DNA of 64,000 nucleotides from Acidovorax soli (GTDB lineage: Bacteria; Pseudomonadota; Gammaproteobacteria; Burkholderiales; Burkholderiaceae_C): positions 1 to 64,000 of the forward strand of contig NZ_FNQJ01000021.1 of assembly GCF_900107605.1 (NCBI RefSeq), written 5' to 3'. The position numbers and the translations under genes are program-made. How positions within the stretch are numbered: position 1 is the stretch's first letter; the number at the start of each line of letters is the position of its first letter. Positions 25,909 to 35,983 of this stretch are shown here, one piece after another. Below the pieces are notes generated by a model, which saw only the letters and a program-made list of their open reading frames with translations, did no database searches and had not been told where the DNA came from.

Positions 25909-27033
25909 TCAGCTGTGCAGCGGTTGTTCGGTGGTGGCGCTGGTGTCGGTGTTCCAGGACGGGGCCCAGTTGTTCTCGGTGAACAGGGCCGGCACCGGAC
26001 GCGCCTGGCGCCACTGTTGCTGGATGAGCAGGGGTGTTTCGTAGAAGCGATCCACCGGACCGATGCACAACAGGCCCAGCGGCACGGCGCCCGCGGGCAG
26101 CGCCAGCAGCGTGTGCAGGTCGCCGGGTTCGAACAGCGACACCCATCCGAGACCCAGGTGTTCGGCGCGCGCGGCCAGCCAGAGGTTTTGCACGGCGGCG
26201 CCCGCCGAGCACCACGCCATTTCGCTCGCCAGCGTGCGGCGACCGAACAGCGTGCCGTCGTCTGGCGCCAGCACCAGCGCCCACAGTTCGGCGCACTCGC
26301 GCACCCCTTCCACCCTCAGTGCCAGGAACTCAGCCGCACGGGGGCCCAGGGCCTGCGCGGTGCGCATGCGCTCCTGGTCCACGGCAGCGGCCAGCCGGTC
26401 GCGCAATACAGGGTCGGTGATGCGCAACACCCGCAGCGGCTGCATCAGGCCCACGGACGGCGCGGCGAGCAGCGCCGATTGCAGGCGGGCCCGCACGTCT
26501 TCGGCGACCTGCGCACCGGCAGTGAAGTGGCGCATGTCGCGCCGCACCTGCATCAGCGCCTGCACGGCTTCGCGTTCGCTGGCTGTGAAACGGCGCGCCG
26601 GATCGGGGTTGGCGACACAGGGCGGGATGGCTGTGCGCGGCATCACCCGCGCCACCGACACCGTGGCGTTGCGCCCGTCGCCGCCGCGCAGCCGGTGCTT
26701 CTCGACGCACAGGGCGGAGGCCTCGGTGGTGCCCGCGGCCAGCAGCGCCGCGGCTTCGGAGACCGAAGGGGTGCCGGTGTGGCGGCGCACGGTTTCGGAC
26801 GGGTGGGGCACCACCACCTCGGCCAGCTGGGTGGCGGGGTAGAAGTGCAGCGGCCAGCCGGCCTGCGCGGCCAGCGCCAGCAGCGCGGGTTCGTCGGCCT
26901 TGAGCGTGATGCTGCCCACGCCGGTCACCTGTCCGCGCTGAAGGCCGGCCACGGCCAGGGCTTCGTCGACCGCTCGCGCCAGCGTAGCCAGGGGCGTGCC
27001 GCGGTCGCAGCCGATGCCCAGGGCCACCTTCAT
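25909..27033 (-). CDS. CobE (CbiG C-terminal domain) fused to BluB (5,6-dimethylbenzimidazole synthase)
   Basis: A 374-residue fusion. Residues 1-135 are a CobE/CbiG-C domain (start KVALGIGCDRGT, then VTGVGSITLKADEPAL), which helps ring opening and acetaldehyde loss. Residues about 148-370 are a BluB flavin-destructase domain of the nitroreductase fold (RRDMRHF, PSVGLMQPLRVLRI, GLGWVSLFEP), which makes the lower ligand 5,6-dimethylbenzimidazole from FMN and oxygen. The frame is open throughout with no internal stop. Its start overlaps the end of cbiG by four bases. That neighbour lacks exactly this C-terminal domain. Using the ATG at 27033 removes an upstream Pro/His-rich stretch that is not homologous. 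Confidence 0.85.
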   Translation of the reverse strand: MKVALGIGCDRGTPLATLARAVDEALAVAGLQRGQVTGVGSITLKADEPALLALAAQAGWPLHFYPATQLAEVVVPHPSETVRRHTGTPSVSEAAALLAAGTTEASALCVEKHRLRGGDGRNATVSVARVMPRTAIPPCVANPDPARRFTASEREAVQALMQVRRDMRHFTAGAQVAEDVRARLQSALLAAPSVGLMQPLRVLRITDPVLRDRLAAAVDQERMRTAQALGPRAAEFLALRVEGVRECAELWALVLAPDDGTLFGRRTLASEMAWCSAGAAVQNLWLAARAEHLGLGWVSLFEPGDLHTLLALPAGAVPLGLLCIGPVDRFYETPLLIQQQWRQARPVPALFTENNWAPSWNTDTSATTEQPLHS

Positions 27034-27809
27034 GCCGCGGCCTCGGTGGTGGCGTCGTTGCCGGCCGGCAGCGGCGGGCGGTACACCACCAGCCGCTCGT
27101 GCAGCGTCTGCCAGAGCGTGTCGTCCACCGGGCGGTGGGTGATCCACAGCACCGCGCGGTAGCGGGCCAGATCCACATCCTCCAGGCGCGTGTGGCGGTG
27201 GATGTTCGGCGGCAGCGGGGTGGGGCGGGTCCACCAGTGCGGGCTGCCGGCCTCCTGCACCACGGCCACCGGTTCCTCGTTGACCACCGCGGCCGAGACG
27301 CGGGTGATGTTGAGTTTGGGCGCCTCAACCAGCCAGCCCAGCTCACGGCCCAGGATGTCGACCGGGATGGTCTTGCCCACGTCCGACGCGGTGGTGAGCA
27401 CCGCCGTGGCGCCCAGCAGCGCGGCCACGGTCTCGGCCATGGCGTTGGCGCCGCCCACGTGGCCCGAGAGCACGGGAATGACGAACTGGCCGGCGTCATC
27501 CACCACCAGCACGCCGGGGTCCTCGTCCTTGCTCTTCAGGTGGGGTGCGATCAGCCGCACCACCGCACCCAGTGAGACGAAGAACACGATCTGGTCGAAG
27601 GCCTGGAAGAGCGACCCGATCTGGTCCTTGAACGCGCCTTCGTACGCCTGCACCGGGTTGGACAGGCCCCTTGTGGCTTCTGCAAACTTGGCCGCGACAC
27701 AGAGCGACGCCTGAGGCAGCTGCCGCGCCAGCGTGGCCGCCTGGGCAGAGCCGTGTTTCGTGATGGCGACCAGGCAGACGCGGGGAGGGGCGGTGATGTC
27801 CGGGTTCAT
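27030..27809 (-). CDS. cbiG: CbiG lacking its C-terminal domain (cobalt-precorrin-5A hydrolase)
   Basis: A 259-residue protein with the N-terminal and central domains of CbiG: VCLVAITKHGSAQ, FFVSLGAVVRLIAPHL and FVIPVLSGHVGGANAMAETVAALLGA. CbiG opens the delta-lactone of cobalt-precorrin-5A and releases acetaldehyde. Complete CbiG proteins are about 330-350 residues; here the last third is encoded separately as the CobE part of the next gene. It overlaps both neighbours by four bases. Presence of CbiG points to the early-cobalt pathway. Confidence 0.9.
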   Translation of the reverse strand: MNPDITAPPRVCLVAITKHGSAQAATLARQLPQASLCVAAKFAEATRGLSNPVQAYEGAFKDQIGSLFQAFDQIVFFVSLGAVVRLIAPHLKSKDEDPGVLVVDDAGQFVIPVLSGHVGGANAMAETVAALLGATAVLTTASDVGKTIPVDILGRELGWLVEAPKLNITRVSAAVVNEEPVAVVQEAGSPHWWTRPTPLPPNIHRHTRLEDVDLARYRAVLWITHRPVDDTLWQTLHERLVVYRPPLPAGNDATTEAAA

Positions 27810-28624
27810 GGGGTGGTCTCCAGTGGCGGTGGGCCGCTCTTTTTCAGGCAGCCCTTGATGCGCTCGCCGCGCACGCGATGAGGGTTCTTCACGATCAGCA
27901 GCGAGAGGTAGCTGACCTTGCTGCCGCGCAGCGTGAGCAGTTCGGGGCCGGACAGCCGGCGCTCGTCCAGCGCGCCCACACGCTCCACGAAATGCGCGCC
28001 GGCCAGCAGGTCGCGCGCCTCCAGCCAGTCCAGCAGGTCCTCGATCAGCGGCTTGATCTTCATCAGCACCAGGGTGTCGAAGTCGGGCAGCAGCCGGTCG
28101 ACCGCGCCCACGCCGTAGGCCGCCGGCACGATGGCCACTGTGTCGTCCTGCTCGGCGAACGGTTCGCCCACATCCGCACAGGCCGCGGTGAACGAATTGA
28201 CTCCTGCGATGGTGCGCACCGGCACCCGCTCGTCCAGCCCGCGCAGGGTGCGCGCGAGGTGGCCGAAGGTGGCGTAGGTGGAGGCATCGCCCTCGACCAG
28301 GAACAGCACCTCGCGCCCGGCCTGCAGCCAGGGCAGCACGGTCTGCGCGGCCTTCAGCCAGGCGCGCGCCAGCTTCTCGCCGTCGTGGGTCATGGGAAAC
28401 AGCAGCGGCGTGTGCGTTTCGGGCAACGGCAGCCCGGCGCGCATCACGATGTCCAGCGCATAGCTGGGCGTCTTGCCACTGCGCACCGGGTAGACCCAGA
28501 TGGCGTCGCGGCACTCCAGCGCGGCCCAGGCCGCGCGGGTGATCAGGCCGGGGTCGCCCGGGCCCAGCGAGATGCCGTGCAGGGTGCCCATGCGCGGGGT
28601 GGTTGAAGGCGTGACGTCAGCCAT
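27806..28624 (-). CDS. cobI: Precorrin-2 / cobalt-factor II C20-methyltransferase
   Basis: A 272-residue tetrapyrrole methylase of the CobI/CbiL group: GTLHGISLGPGDPGLITRAA at the N-terminus, FLVEGDASTYATFGHLAR near residue 109 and the family ending before a short basic tail. It adds the C20 methyl group of the corrin precursor. The gene overlaps cbiG by four bases and cobL by eight. Within this operon cbiL would be an equally valid name, as the substrate is probably cobalt-containing. Confidence 0.93.
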   Translation of the reverse strand: MADVTPSTTPRMGTLHGISLGPGDPGLITRAAWAALECRDAIWVYPVRSGKTPSYALDIVMRAGLPLPETHTPLLFPMTHDGEKLARAWLKAAQTVLPWLQAGREVLFLVEGDASTYATFGHLARTLRGLDERVPVRTIAGVNSFTAACADVGEPFAEQDDTVAIVPAAYGVGAVDRLLPDFDTLVLMKIKPLIEDLLDWLEARDLLAGAHFVERVGALDERRLSGPELLTLRGSKVSYLSLLIVKNPHRVRGERIKGCLKKSGPPPLETTP

Positions 28625-29968
28625 GCGCCGTCTCCTCGGCCGCCACCACCGGCCCGTGTTCGCCGTGGCCCATGGGGCCCACGCCGGCGCACACCAGCCA
28701 CACCGGGTTCTCGGCCGCCATGCGGTGCATGTGCAGGATGGGGCGGCTGCGCGCCGCCTGCAGCTGCAGCACGTCCCAGTCGGCGTTCAGCTGCTGCAGG
28801 GCCTGGGTGGCGGTGGCCAGGTTCTCCAGTGTCACGAAGTTCATCACCAGCCGGCCGCCGGGCCGCAGGCGCCGCAACACCTGCTCGATCAGTCCGGCCA
28901 GCTCGCCGCCCGAGCCACCGATGAACACTGCGTCGGGGTCGGGCCAGTCCTCCAGGCCCTCGGGCGCCTTGCCGTGCTGCAGCGTGTAGTTGCTGACGCC
29001 GAAAGCTGCATGGTTGCGCCGGGCGATGGCGTGGTCGGCCTCGTTCTTCTCGATGGCAAACACATGGCCCTGCGGGCACAGGCGGGCGGCCTCCAGGCCC
29101 ACCGAACCGCTGCCGGCGCCGATGTCCCAGACCACGCTGTCGGCGTGCAGCTGCAGCCGCGCCAGGCTGACGGCGCGCACCTCCTGCTTGGTGATCAGGC
29201 CTTTCTCGGGCTGGCGCTGCTCGAAGGCGCTGTCGGCCAGGCCGAAGCGCACCGGTTGCGGTCGCGGCCGGGTGCGCCACAGCAGCACCACGTTCAGCTC
29301 GGCAAAGCGCATGCTGGCCGCCTCGGTGGGACTGAGCTGCGCATGCACCTGTTCGTCGGGCTGCAGCAGGTCTTCAGCCACGGCCATGTGGAAGTCGCTG
29401 CCCAGACCTTCGGCCAGCAGCAGGCGGGCGATGCGGTCGGGGCAGTTGGCCGGGCTGGTCAGCAGCAGCAGGCGCTGCTCGGCGCGCAGGGCCTGGGCCA
29501 GCGCGTACAGGCCGTGCGAGGGTGGGGCACCGCGCTGCCACTCGCCTGCGTCGGCGGCGTGCACGGAGACGATGCGTGCGTCCTGCCAGGCCAGGCCCAC
29601 GCGGGCACAGGCCAGTTGCAGGGTCGAGAGGTTGGGCAGGATCTCCAGCGCGTCCAGGCACAGGTGCTGGGCAAGGTAGGGTGCGATGCCGTGGCACAGC
29701 GGGTCGCCGGTGGCCAGCACCACGCAGGACTGGTGGGCCTCGCGTGCGGCGCGCACCCAGCCGGGCACGGCCTTCAATTGTCCTGTCAGGTCGTGGGTGA
29801 GGGTGCCGGGCTTGAGTGCGTGGCGGAACAGCGCCAGCGTGCGCGCGCCGCCAATCACCACGTCGGCCGTGCGCAGGTGGGCCAGCGCGGTGGCGCCGAG
29901 GCTGGCCACGCCGTCGTCGAGCACGCCGATGACGCGGCAGCGGTTGGGATCGTGGGAGGGCAGGTCGT

Positions 29969-29972
<4 letters not shown>
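28617..29972 (-). CDS. cobL: Bifunctional precorrin-6Y C5,15-methyltransferase / C12-decarboxylase (CbiE-CbiT fusion)
   Basis: A 451-residue CobL. Residues 10-210 form the CbiE methylase domain (VIGVLDDGVASL, TGDPLCHGIAPYL). Residues about 235-430 form the CbiT domain with a Rossmann SAM motif VWDIGAGSGSVGLEAARL and the IGGSGGEL loop. It methylates C5 and C15 and removes the acetate carboxyl at C12. The ATG at 29972 overlaps cbiD by four bases; the longer upstream frame is only the other frame of cbiD. Confidence 0.95.
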
Positions 29973-31168
<1,196 letters not shown>

Positions 31169-31849
31169 TCAGGCGCCCTCGGCGCGTTGCTGTGCCTCGG
31201 CCAGCGCCAGCAGCGCGTGCAGGGCGGCGACCACCAGGGTGGAGCCGCCCTTGCGGCCGCGGATGACGATCCAGGGCACGTCGGCGATCTGCGCCATCAG
31301 GTCTTTCGACTCTGCGGCCGACACGAAACCCACCGGCATGCCCACCACCAGGGCCGGGCGCACGCCGTCCTCCATGATCAGCCGCACGAGTTCGATCAGC
31401 GCGGTGGGCGCGTTGCCGATGCCGACGACGGCGCCCTGCAGCAGGCCCAGGCGGTGTGCCTTGCGCATGGCCTGCACGGCGCGGGTGGTGTTCTGCGCCT
31501 GCGCCTGCGCAATCACGTCGGCGTCGCTGATGAACTGGTGCGTGGACATGCCGAAGTGCGCCAGGCGCGGCCGCGACAGGCCCGAACAGATCATCTCCAC
31601 ATCGGCCACCACGGGGGTGCCTCCGCGCAGCATCGCGGCCACGCCCGCACGCACCGCGCCGGGGTGGAAGTCGGTCAGGCCGTTGAACTCGAAGTCGGCG
31701 TTGGCGTGGATCATGCGGCGCACGATCGGCCACTGCTCGGCCGAGTAGGCGTGCCGCCCGGCCTCGGCGTCGATGATGGCGAAGCTGTCGTGCTCGATGG
31801 CCTGGCCGGCGGCGGTGAGCTGCTCGGTGACGGTGTTGACCGTGCTCAT
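31169..31849 (-). CDS. cobH: Precorrin-8X methylmutase
   Basis: A 226-residue CobH/CbiC, which moves the methyl group from C11 to C12 to give (cobalt) hydrogenobyrinate. Residues 39-60 (RRMIHANADFEFNGL) carry the conserved His of the active site. VVADVEMICSGLSR and VVGMPVGFVSAAESKDLM are also family signatures. The ATG at 31849 overlaps the end of cbiX by four bases. The first base after its stop is the start of cbiD. Confidence 0.96.
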   Translation of the reverse strand: MSTVNTVTEQLTAAGQAIEHDSFAIIDAEAGRHAYSAEQWPIVRRMIHANADFEFNGLTDFHPGAVRAGVAAMLRGGTPVVADVEMICSGLSRPRLAHFGMSTHQFISDADVIAQAQAQNTTRAVQAMRKAHRLGLLQGAVVGIGNAPTALIELVRLIMEDGVRPALVVGMPVGFVSAAESKDLMAQIADVPWIVIRGRKGGSTLVVAALHALLALAEAQQRAEGA

Positions 31850-32736
31850 GCGGCAGCACCCTCGTGCGCATGGCTGTGCACGTGCACCGGGGCGTGCGTG
31901 TGCTCGTGGGAGTGCCCATGGCCCATGTCGTGTGCGAGCTCGCGGTAGCTGCAGCCGTCGCAGGGCAGCTTGCTGTCGGGCACACCGGCCAGCAGGTCGT
32001 GCACGCGCTGCTCCACCAGTTCGAAGATTTCTTTCTCGAACCCGAAGTGCGTGCCGCAGGCAAAGCGGATCTGCGGGTACTGCGCCCGCAGGTGGTCCAC
32101 CTGGCGGTGGATGCGCTGCATCAGCGTGCCGGTGTAGAGGTAGTAGGGCAGCACCACCACTTGGCGCAGGCCGATCAGCACCTGCCGCTGCACCACGCGC
32201 TCCAGCCGCGGAAAGGTGATGCCGGTGAAGGCCAGGTCCACCAGCTCGTGGTCGCTTTCTTCCTGCAGCCAGCGCGCCATCTTGGCCATGTCGCCGTTGG
32301 CGCCACGGTCGGACGAGCCCCGGCCCAGCAGCACCACGCCGGTGGTGGTGGGGTCGGGCATGTCCAGCGTGGCCATGGCCTGGCGCAGGCGGCGCTTGAG
32401 GATGGCGAGGATGGGGTCGCAGGCGCTCAGGTGCGGGCCGTAGAGGAACTCGACGCCGGGTGCGTGCTCGCGGGCGTGCTCGATGGCCTCGGGAATCTCC
32501 ATCTTGGCGTGACCGGCGGCATTCAGGATCAGTGGCAGCACCAGCACGCGGCGCGACGACCGCGCCGCGGCCAGCAGGCCATCGTGCAGCGAGGGCGCGG
32601 CAAATTCGATGAAGCAGACCTCGATGCGCCAGGCCGGCTGGCGCGCGCGCCACTGGTCGACGAAGACGCGGATTTCCTGGTTGCCGGTGTCCTCGCGCGA
32701 GCCGTGGCCCACCAGCAGGATCGTGGTGTGATTCAT
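31846..32736 (-). CDS. cbiX: Sirohydrochlorin cobaltochelatase CbiX with a His-rich tail
   Basis: A 296-residue long-form CbiX with two chelatase half-domains. The first starts TILLVGHGSREDTGN and the second VVLLGRGSSDRGANGD near residue 135. The C-terminus has a CDGC pair near residue 258 and ends in a His-rich stretch with about nine His in the last 28 residues (HGHSHEHTHAPVHVHSHAH). It inserts cobalt into sirohydrochlorin, the committing step of the early-cobalt pathway. The tail may store or deliver cobalt, and the CDGC may bind a metal centre, as iron-sulfur clusters are known in some CbiX-L proteins. It overlaps cobM and cobH by four bases each. Confidence 0.95.
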   Translation of the reverse strand: MNHTTILLVGHGSREDTGNQEIRVFVDQWRARQPAWRIEVCFIEFAAPSLHDGLLAAARSSRRVLVLPLILNAAGHAKMEIPEAIEHAREHAPGVEFLYGPHLSACDPILAILKRRLRQAMATLDMPDPTTTGVVLLGRGSSDRGANGDMAKMARWLQEESDHELVDLAFTGITFPRLERVVQRQVLIGLRQVVVLPYYLYTGTLMQRIHRQVDHLRAQYPQIRFACGTHFGFEKEIFELVEQRVHDLLAGVPDSKLPCDGCSYRELAHDMGHGHSHEHTHAPVHVHSHAHEGAAA

Positions 32737-33515
32737 GTCGTGGCTTTCCTGAAGCGGTGTGTGAAGCCCGGGTCGTAGAGCCGGGACCGGGTCAGCTCGG
32801 GCCAGTGGCGCGCGCCCAGCGTGGGGCTGGCGATCACCATGGCCTGGCTGACGATGCCAGCGTCGCGGCACTGTTGTTTGATGGTGGCCAGCGTGCCGCG
32901 CACGATGCGCTCTTCGCCGGGCCAGCTGGCCTTGTGCACCACGAGCACCGGCGCGTCGTCGGACCAGCCGGCGGCGCGCAGGCCGGCTTCCACCTTGTGC
33001 AGCAGCGTGATGGACAGAAAGATGCACAAGGTCGTGCGGTGCGCCGCCAGCGCGGCGAGGTCCTCGCCGTCGGGCATGGGCGTGCGGCCTTCCACCCGCG
33101 TGAAGATGGTGGTCTGCGTGACCTCGGGCAAGGTGAAACTCTCGACCGCCGCCGCCGCCGAGGCCATGGCCGAAGACACGCCCGGCACCACCGCCACCGG
33201 CACGCCCGCGGCGTCCAGCGGCTGCACCAGTTCGATGAGCGTGCCGTAGAGGGCCGGGTCGCCGGTTTGCAGGCGCACCACGGTGTCGCAGCGCGCCGCG
33301 TTTGCGATCAGCCAGGCCGACATCTGCTCCAGCGTCATGTCCTTGCTGTCCGCGATCAGGCAACCCGGCGGTGCCCAGCGGGTGGCCGCCTCGTTCACCA
33401 GCGAACCGGCGAACAGGATGGCCCCGGCGCGCGCGATCAGGTCGCGCCCCTTGACCGTGACCAGGTCCGGGTCGCCCGGACCCGCCCCCACAAACCAGAC
33501 CGTTCCGAGGCCCAT
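32733..33515 (-). CDS. cobM: Precorrin-4 / cobalt-precorrin-4 C11-methyltransferase
   Basis: A 260-residue tetrapyrrole methylase of the CobM/CbiF family: TVWFVGAGPGDPDLVTVKGRD at the start, VVRLQTGDPALYGTLIEL near 78 and VVPGVSSAMASAAAAVESFTLPE near 107. It methylates C11. The ATG at 33515 fits the family N-terminus. It lies 13 bases after the cbiM-like gene and overlaps cbiX by four bases. Confidence 0.95.
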   Translation of the reverse strand: MGLGTVWFVGAGPGDPDLVTVKGRDLIARAGAILFAGSLVNEAATRWAPPGCLIADSKDMTLEQMSAWLIANAARCDTVVRLQTGDPALYGTLIELVQPLDAAGVPVAVVPGVSSAMASAAAAVESFTLPEVTQTTIFTRVEGRTPMPDGEDLAALAAHRTTLCIFLSITLLHKVEAGLRAAGWSDDAPVLVVHKASWPGEERIVRGTLATIKQQCRDAGIVSQAMVIASPTLGARHWPELTRSRLYDPGFTHRFRKATT

Positions 33516-33528
33516 GGTGTGCCCCCGG

Positions 33529-34206
33529 TCAGGCGGCCTGGTGCAGACGGCGATCCACCACCGCGCTGCCCTGCAGGCCACGCAGCGTCTTGGCCAGTGC
33601 GAGCACGGCCAGATCGATCAGCGGCTCGGCCAGCACCACGCTCATGTAGGCGGCGCCGAAGCTGCCGATGCTCACCAGGTTCTCGGCGCCCAGGCCACGC
33701 CCGTAGAGCGCCCAGAAACCCACCCACAGCACGATGCCGCCCTGGTAGGCCAGCGACAGCTTCAGGGCCTGGCCGTAGCGCAGATCCACATAGGCCATCT
33801 GGTCGGGAATCACGCGGCGAGCCAGCGCCGCGGTGGCGAACAGCGGCACCAGCAGCGTGGTCACGTTCATACCGTACTGCGGCAGGTCGAAGGGTGCAAA
33901 GAACAGGCCCTGGATCAGCAACCCACCCGCCAGCCCGATGGCCGCGGGTGCCGCGCCGAACAGCAGCATCAGCGTGGTGCCCAGGATCAGGTGCACCTCG
34001 GACACGCCCACCGGGTGGTGCGGCAGCACCTCGAAAAAGCAGAACACCAGCGCCGTGGCCAGCGCGGCCCGTAACAGCAGGGCCGCTGCGCCGTCCTTTC
34101 TGATCGCGTCCGCGGACAGCTTGGCCGTGTAGCCGATGCAGGCGGCCGCCGTGGTGTAGCTCAGGGCGAGCTTGGCCCCGTCCACCAGACCTGGTTCGAT
34201 GTGCAT
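33529..34206 (-). CDS. CbiM-like energy-coupling factor permease, probable cobalt uptake
   Basis: A 225-residue membrane protein with about six or seven hydrophobic segments, starting MHIEPGLVDGAK, an N-terminus typical of CbiM-type substrate-binding components (N-terminal Met-His binds the metal). The VSEVHLILGTTLMLLFG region is also typical. An AAGGAG site lies eight bases before the ATG. No cbiN, cbiQ or cbiO genes are present here, so it may work alone or with a module elsewhere. It is the first gene after the cobalamin riboswitch, matching a role in cobalt supply repressed by vitamin B12. Confidence 0.85.
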   Translation of the reverse strand: MHIEPGLVDGAKLALSYTTAAACIGYTAKLSADAIRKDGAAALLLRAALATALVFCFFEVLPHHPVGVSEVHLILGTTLMLLFGAAPAAIGLAGGLLIQGLFFAPFDLPQYGMNVTTLLVPLFATAALARRVIPDQMAYVDLRYGQALKLSLAYQGGIVLWVGFWALYGRGLGAENLVSIGSFGAAYMSVVLAEPLIDLAVLALAKTLRGLQGSAVVDRRLHQAA

Positions 34207-34424
34207 GAAGTGACTCCTTGGGTTGGATGCGTTGGACACAACGCGGTTAAAAAGTCGGCAAAGACCCAAGGGAGAGGTGAGGACAGGTTCCGTCGGCGAA
34301 CGGACAGCCCCCGGCGAGCGCACGCGCAGGCGCTGGCACAGACTCGCAAAGCAATGCGAAGGGACGACATGAGAACACCGGCGAAGACCCCTCACCGCCT
34401 TCCCCGACGGTGTTTGGGTAATGC

Positions 34425-34445
34425 GGCTGCGCTTGGGGCGCAGCC
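34425..34445 (-). promoter_or_regulatory. Hairpin just after the cobalamin riboswitch
   Basis: The arms GGCTGCGC and GCGCAGCC flank a five-base loop, directly 3' (on the minus strand) of the B12-box region. It may be part of the expression platform. No run of U follows, so a classical intrinsic terminator is not supported. The remaining 218 bases to cbiM (34207-34424) hold nothing else I recognise. Confidence 0.45.
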
Positions 34446-34449
34446 TCCT

Positions 34450-34662
34450 TGTTGGCCGGTATCCGGGCTGACAGAACGTTTCTCAAAGCCTTCCCGGTGT
34501 GACCCAGTGGCGAAATTTTGAGAAATGGGGGCCTTGGCAATGCCTTGGACCACCCGTCTGCTTACCGTTGCGGGGGCAGCGCAGGTTAGGTTCGTCCGTG
34601 TGGGACTCGCCCTCCTGCTTCCCGTTGAACTGCGATGCCTGAACAGCATCGCGAGCACCAAC
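34450..34662 (-). ncRNA. Cobalamin riboswitch
   Basis: Read on the minus strand, the interval shows the conserved blocks of the adenosylcobalamin aptamer in order: AACGGGAAGCAGG, then GCTGCCCCCGCAACGGTAAG, later CACTGGGTCACACCGGGAAG, and finally the B12 box GTCAGCCCGGATACCGGCC (34454-34472). It lies in the long leader of cbiM and the whole cobalamin operon. The expected effect is repression of the operon when coenzyme B12 is plentiful. Boundaries are approximate. Confidence 0.93.
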
Positions 34663-34971
34663 AGCTTTTATTCTATACCCCCAAAAATTGCTCGGAGCGT
34701 TTGAGCGGCAACGTTGCAATCCTAGAGCTCGTGCATCGGAGCATGGAGCACAGGCGAGAGGCTCGTATTGGCTGACACTCCGCACTCCAATGCTGCACTC
34801 CTGAAGCTGAAGTGCTTGCTTAGTGGGTGGGGAGTCCCCTTCTGCAGGTCTGTCTCGATCTCGCTCGCACCCACCCGGTCACATAGTTTCAGATGACGAC
34901 TTGACCCAGAACAAGACGAAGGAAGGTATCAGGCGCAAGCTGTCGGCCCCTCAACTCGATGGGAGACCATC
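34663..34971. other. Gap between the cobalamin operon leader and the disrupted recombinase gene
   Basis: This 309-base interval must hold the promoter of the cobalamin operon, reading left. It has no convincing gene. The composition changes to lower GC near 34665-34720. Confidence 0.4.
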
Positions 34972-35466
34972 ATGGAAACTCCGAGCAGTTCCGTTCACCA
35001 CGAGCCTTGGAACAAGGGAAAGATAGTGGGGCAAAAGGCACCCTTCAAGCTGAAGGAGATATGGGCGTTACGGGTGCGCCTACAGATGCAAGGGCGCGTC
35101 CGAGAACTTGCGCTCTTCAATCTGGGCATCGACAGCAAACTACGTGGTTGCGACCTCGTGGCCCTCAAGGTTCGTGATGTGTGTCACGGGGACCAACTGG
35201 CCGCGCGAGCCATCGTCATGCAACACAAAACGCAGCGACCGGTGCAGTTCGAAATCACCGCAGCAACCCGAGACGCGCTGCAGGCATGGATCCAGCTGGC
35301 AGCGTTGAAATCGGATGATTTCCTGTTTCCAAGCAGGTTGCACGAGTCTCCGCACCTGGGGACTCGGCAGTACGCGCGGATTCTTGGGCACTGGGTGGAC
35401 GAACTCGGGCTGGATCGCGCCGACTACGGGACACATTCGATGCGGAGAACAAAGGCGACACTGATC

Positions 35467-35474
35467 TATCGTCG
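35467..35474. repeat. Target site duplication of the IS66 element, left copy (TATCGTCG)
   Basis: The octamer TATCGTCG occurs directly before the insertion sequence and again directly after it at 37959-37966. Eight-base duplications are the rule for IS66-family insertions. Confidence 0.93.
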
Positions 35475-35539
35475 GTAAGCGGCTGGCAAACCCATCTTGA
35501 ATGACCTGATCGGTCTGAGCAAGATCATGTGCACGCAAC

Positions 35540-35983
35540 ATGAACGTGGACACGATGCTCAAAGACCCTCAGACCCAGCGATATGCGCAGCGCCGTACGC
35601 ACCGCACCTACACCCCGCAATTCAAGGCCGAACTGGTGGCCATGTGCCAGAAGCCCGGCGCATCGATCGCGGCGGTGGCCCTGCAACATGGCATGAATGC
35701 CAACTTGCTGCACCGCTGGCGCAAGGAGTGGGCGCAGGGACTACACCGCCTTGAAGGTGGCATCACTACGACAGTCGCAACACCTCAGACCCCGGCCTTC
35801 ATTCCTATCGAGCTGAGCCACGCAGCGTCAACGGCCGCCAGTGAGCAGCCCAGCGTTGCCTCCTCAACGCCAGCGGCCGACATCCGTATCGAATGCCAAC
35901 GTCCCGGCATGTCCGTGACTGTGCACTGGCCCTTGTCTGCCGCGGCCCAGTGCGCCCAGATGCTGCGCGAGTTGCTGCGGTGA
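35540..35983 (+). CDS. tnpA: IS66 accessory protein TnpA (helix-turn-helix)
   Basis: A 147-residue protein of the IS66 OrfA/IS3-OrfA-like group. The N-terminal helix-turn-helix (YTPQFKAELVAMC, then IAAVALQHGMNANLLHRWRK) binds the element ends. The C-terminal part shows the short IS66-specific segment before the tnpB overlap. Its TGA overlaps the GTG start of tnpB, implying translational coupling. Confidence 0.93.
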   Translation: MNVDTMLKDPQTQRYAQRRTHRTYTPQFKAELVAMCQKPGASIAAVALQHGMNANLLHRWRKEWAQGLHRLEGGITTTVATPQTPAFIPIELSHAASTAASEQPSVASSTPAADIRIECQRPGMSVTVHWPLSAAAQCAQMLRELLR

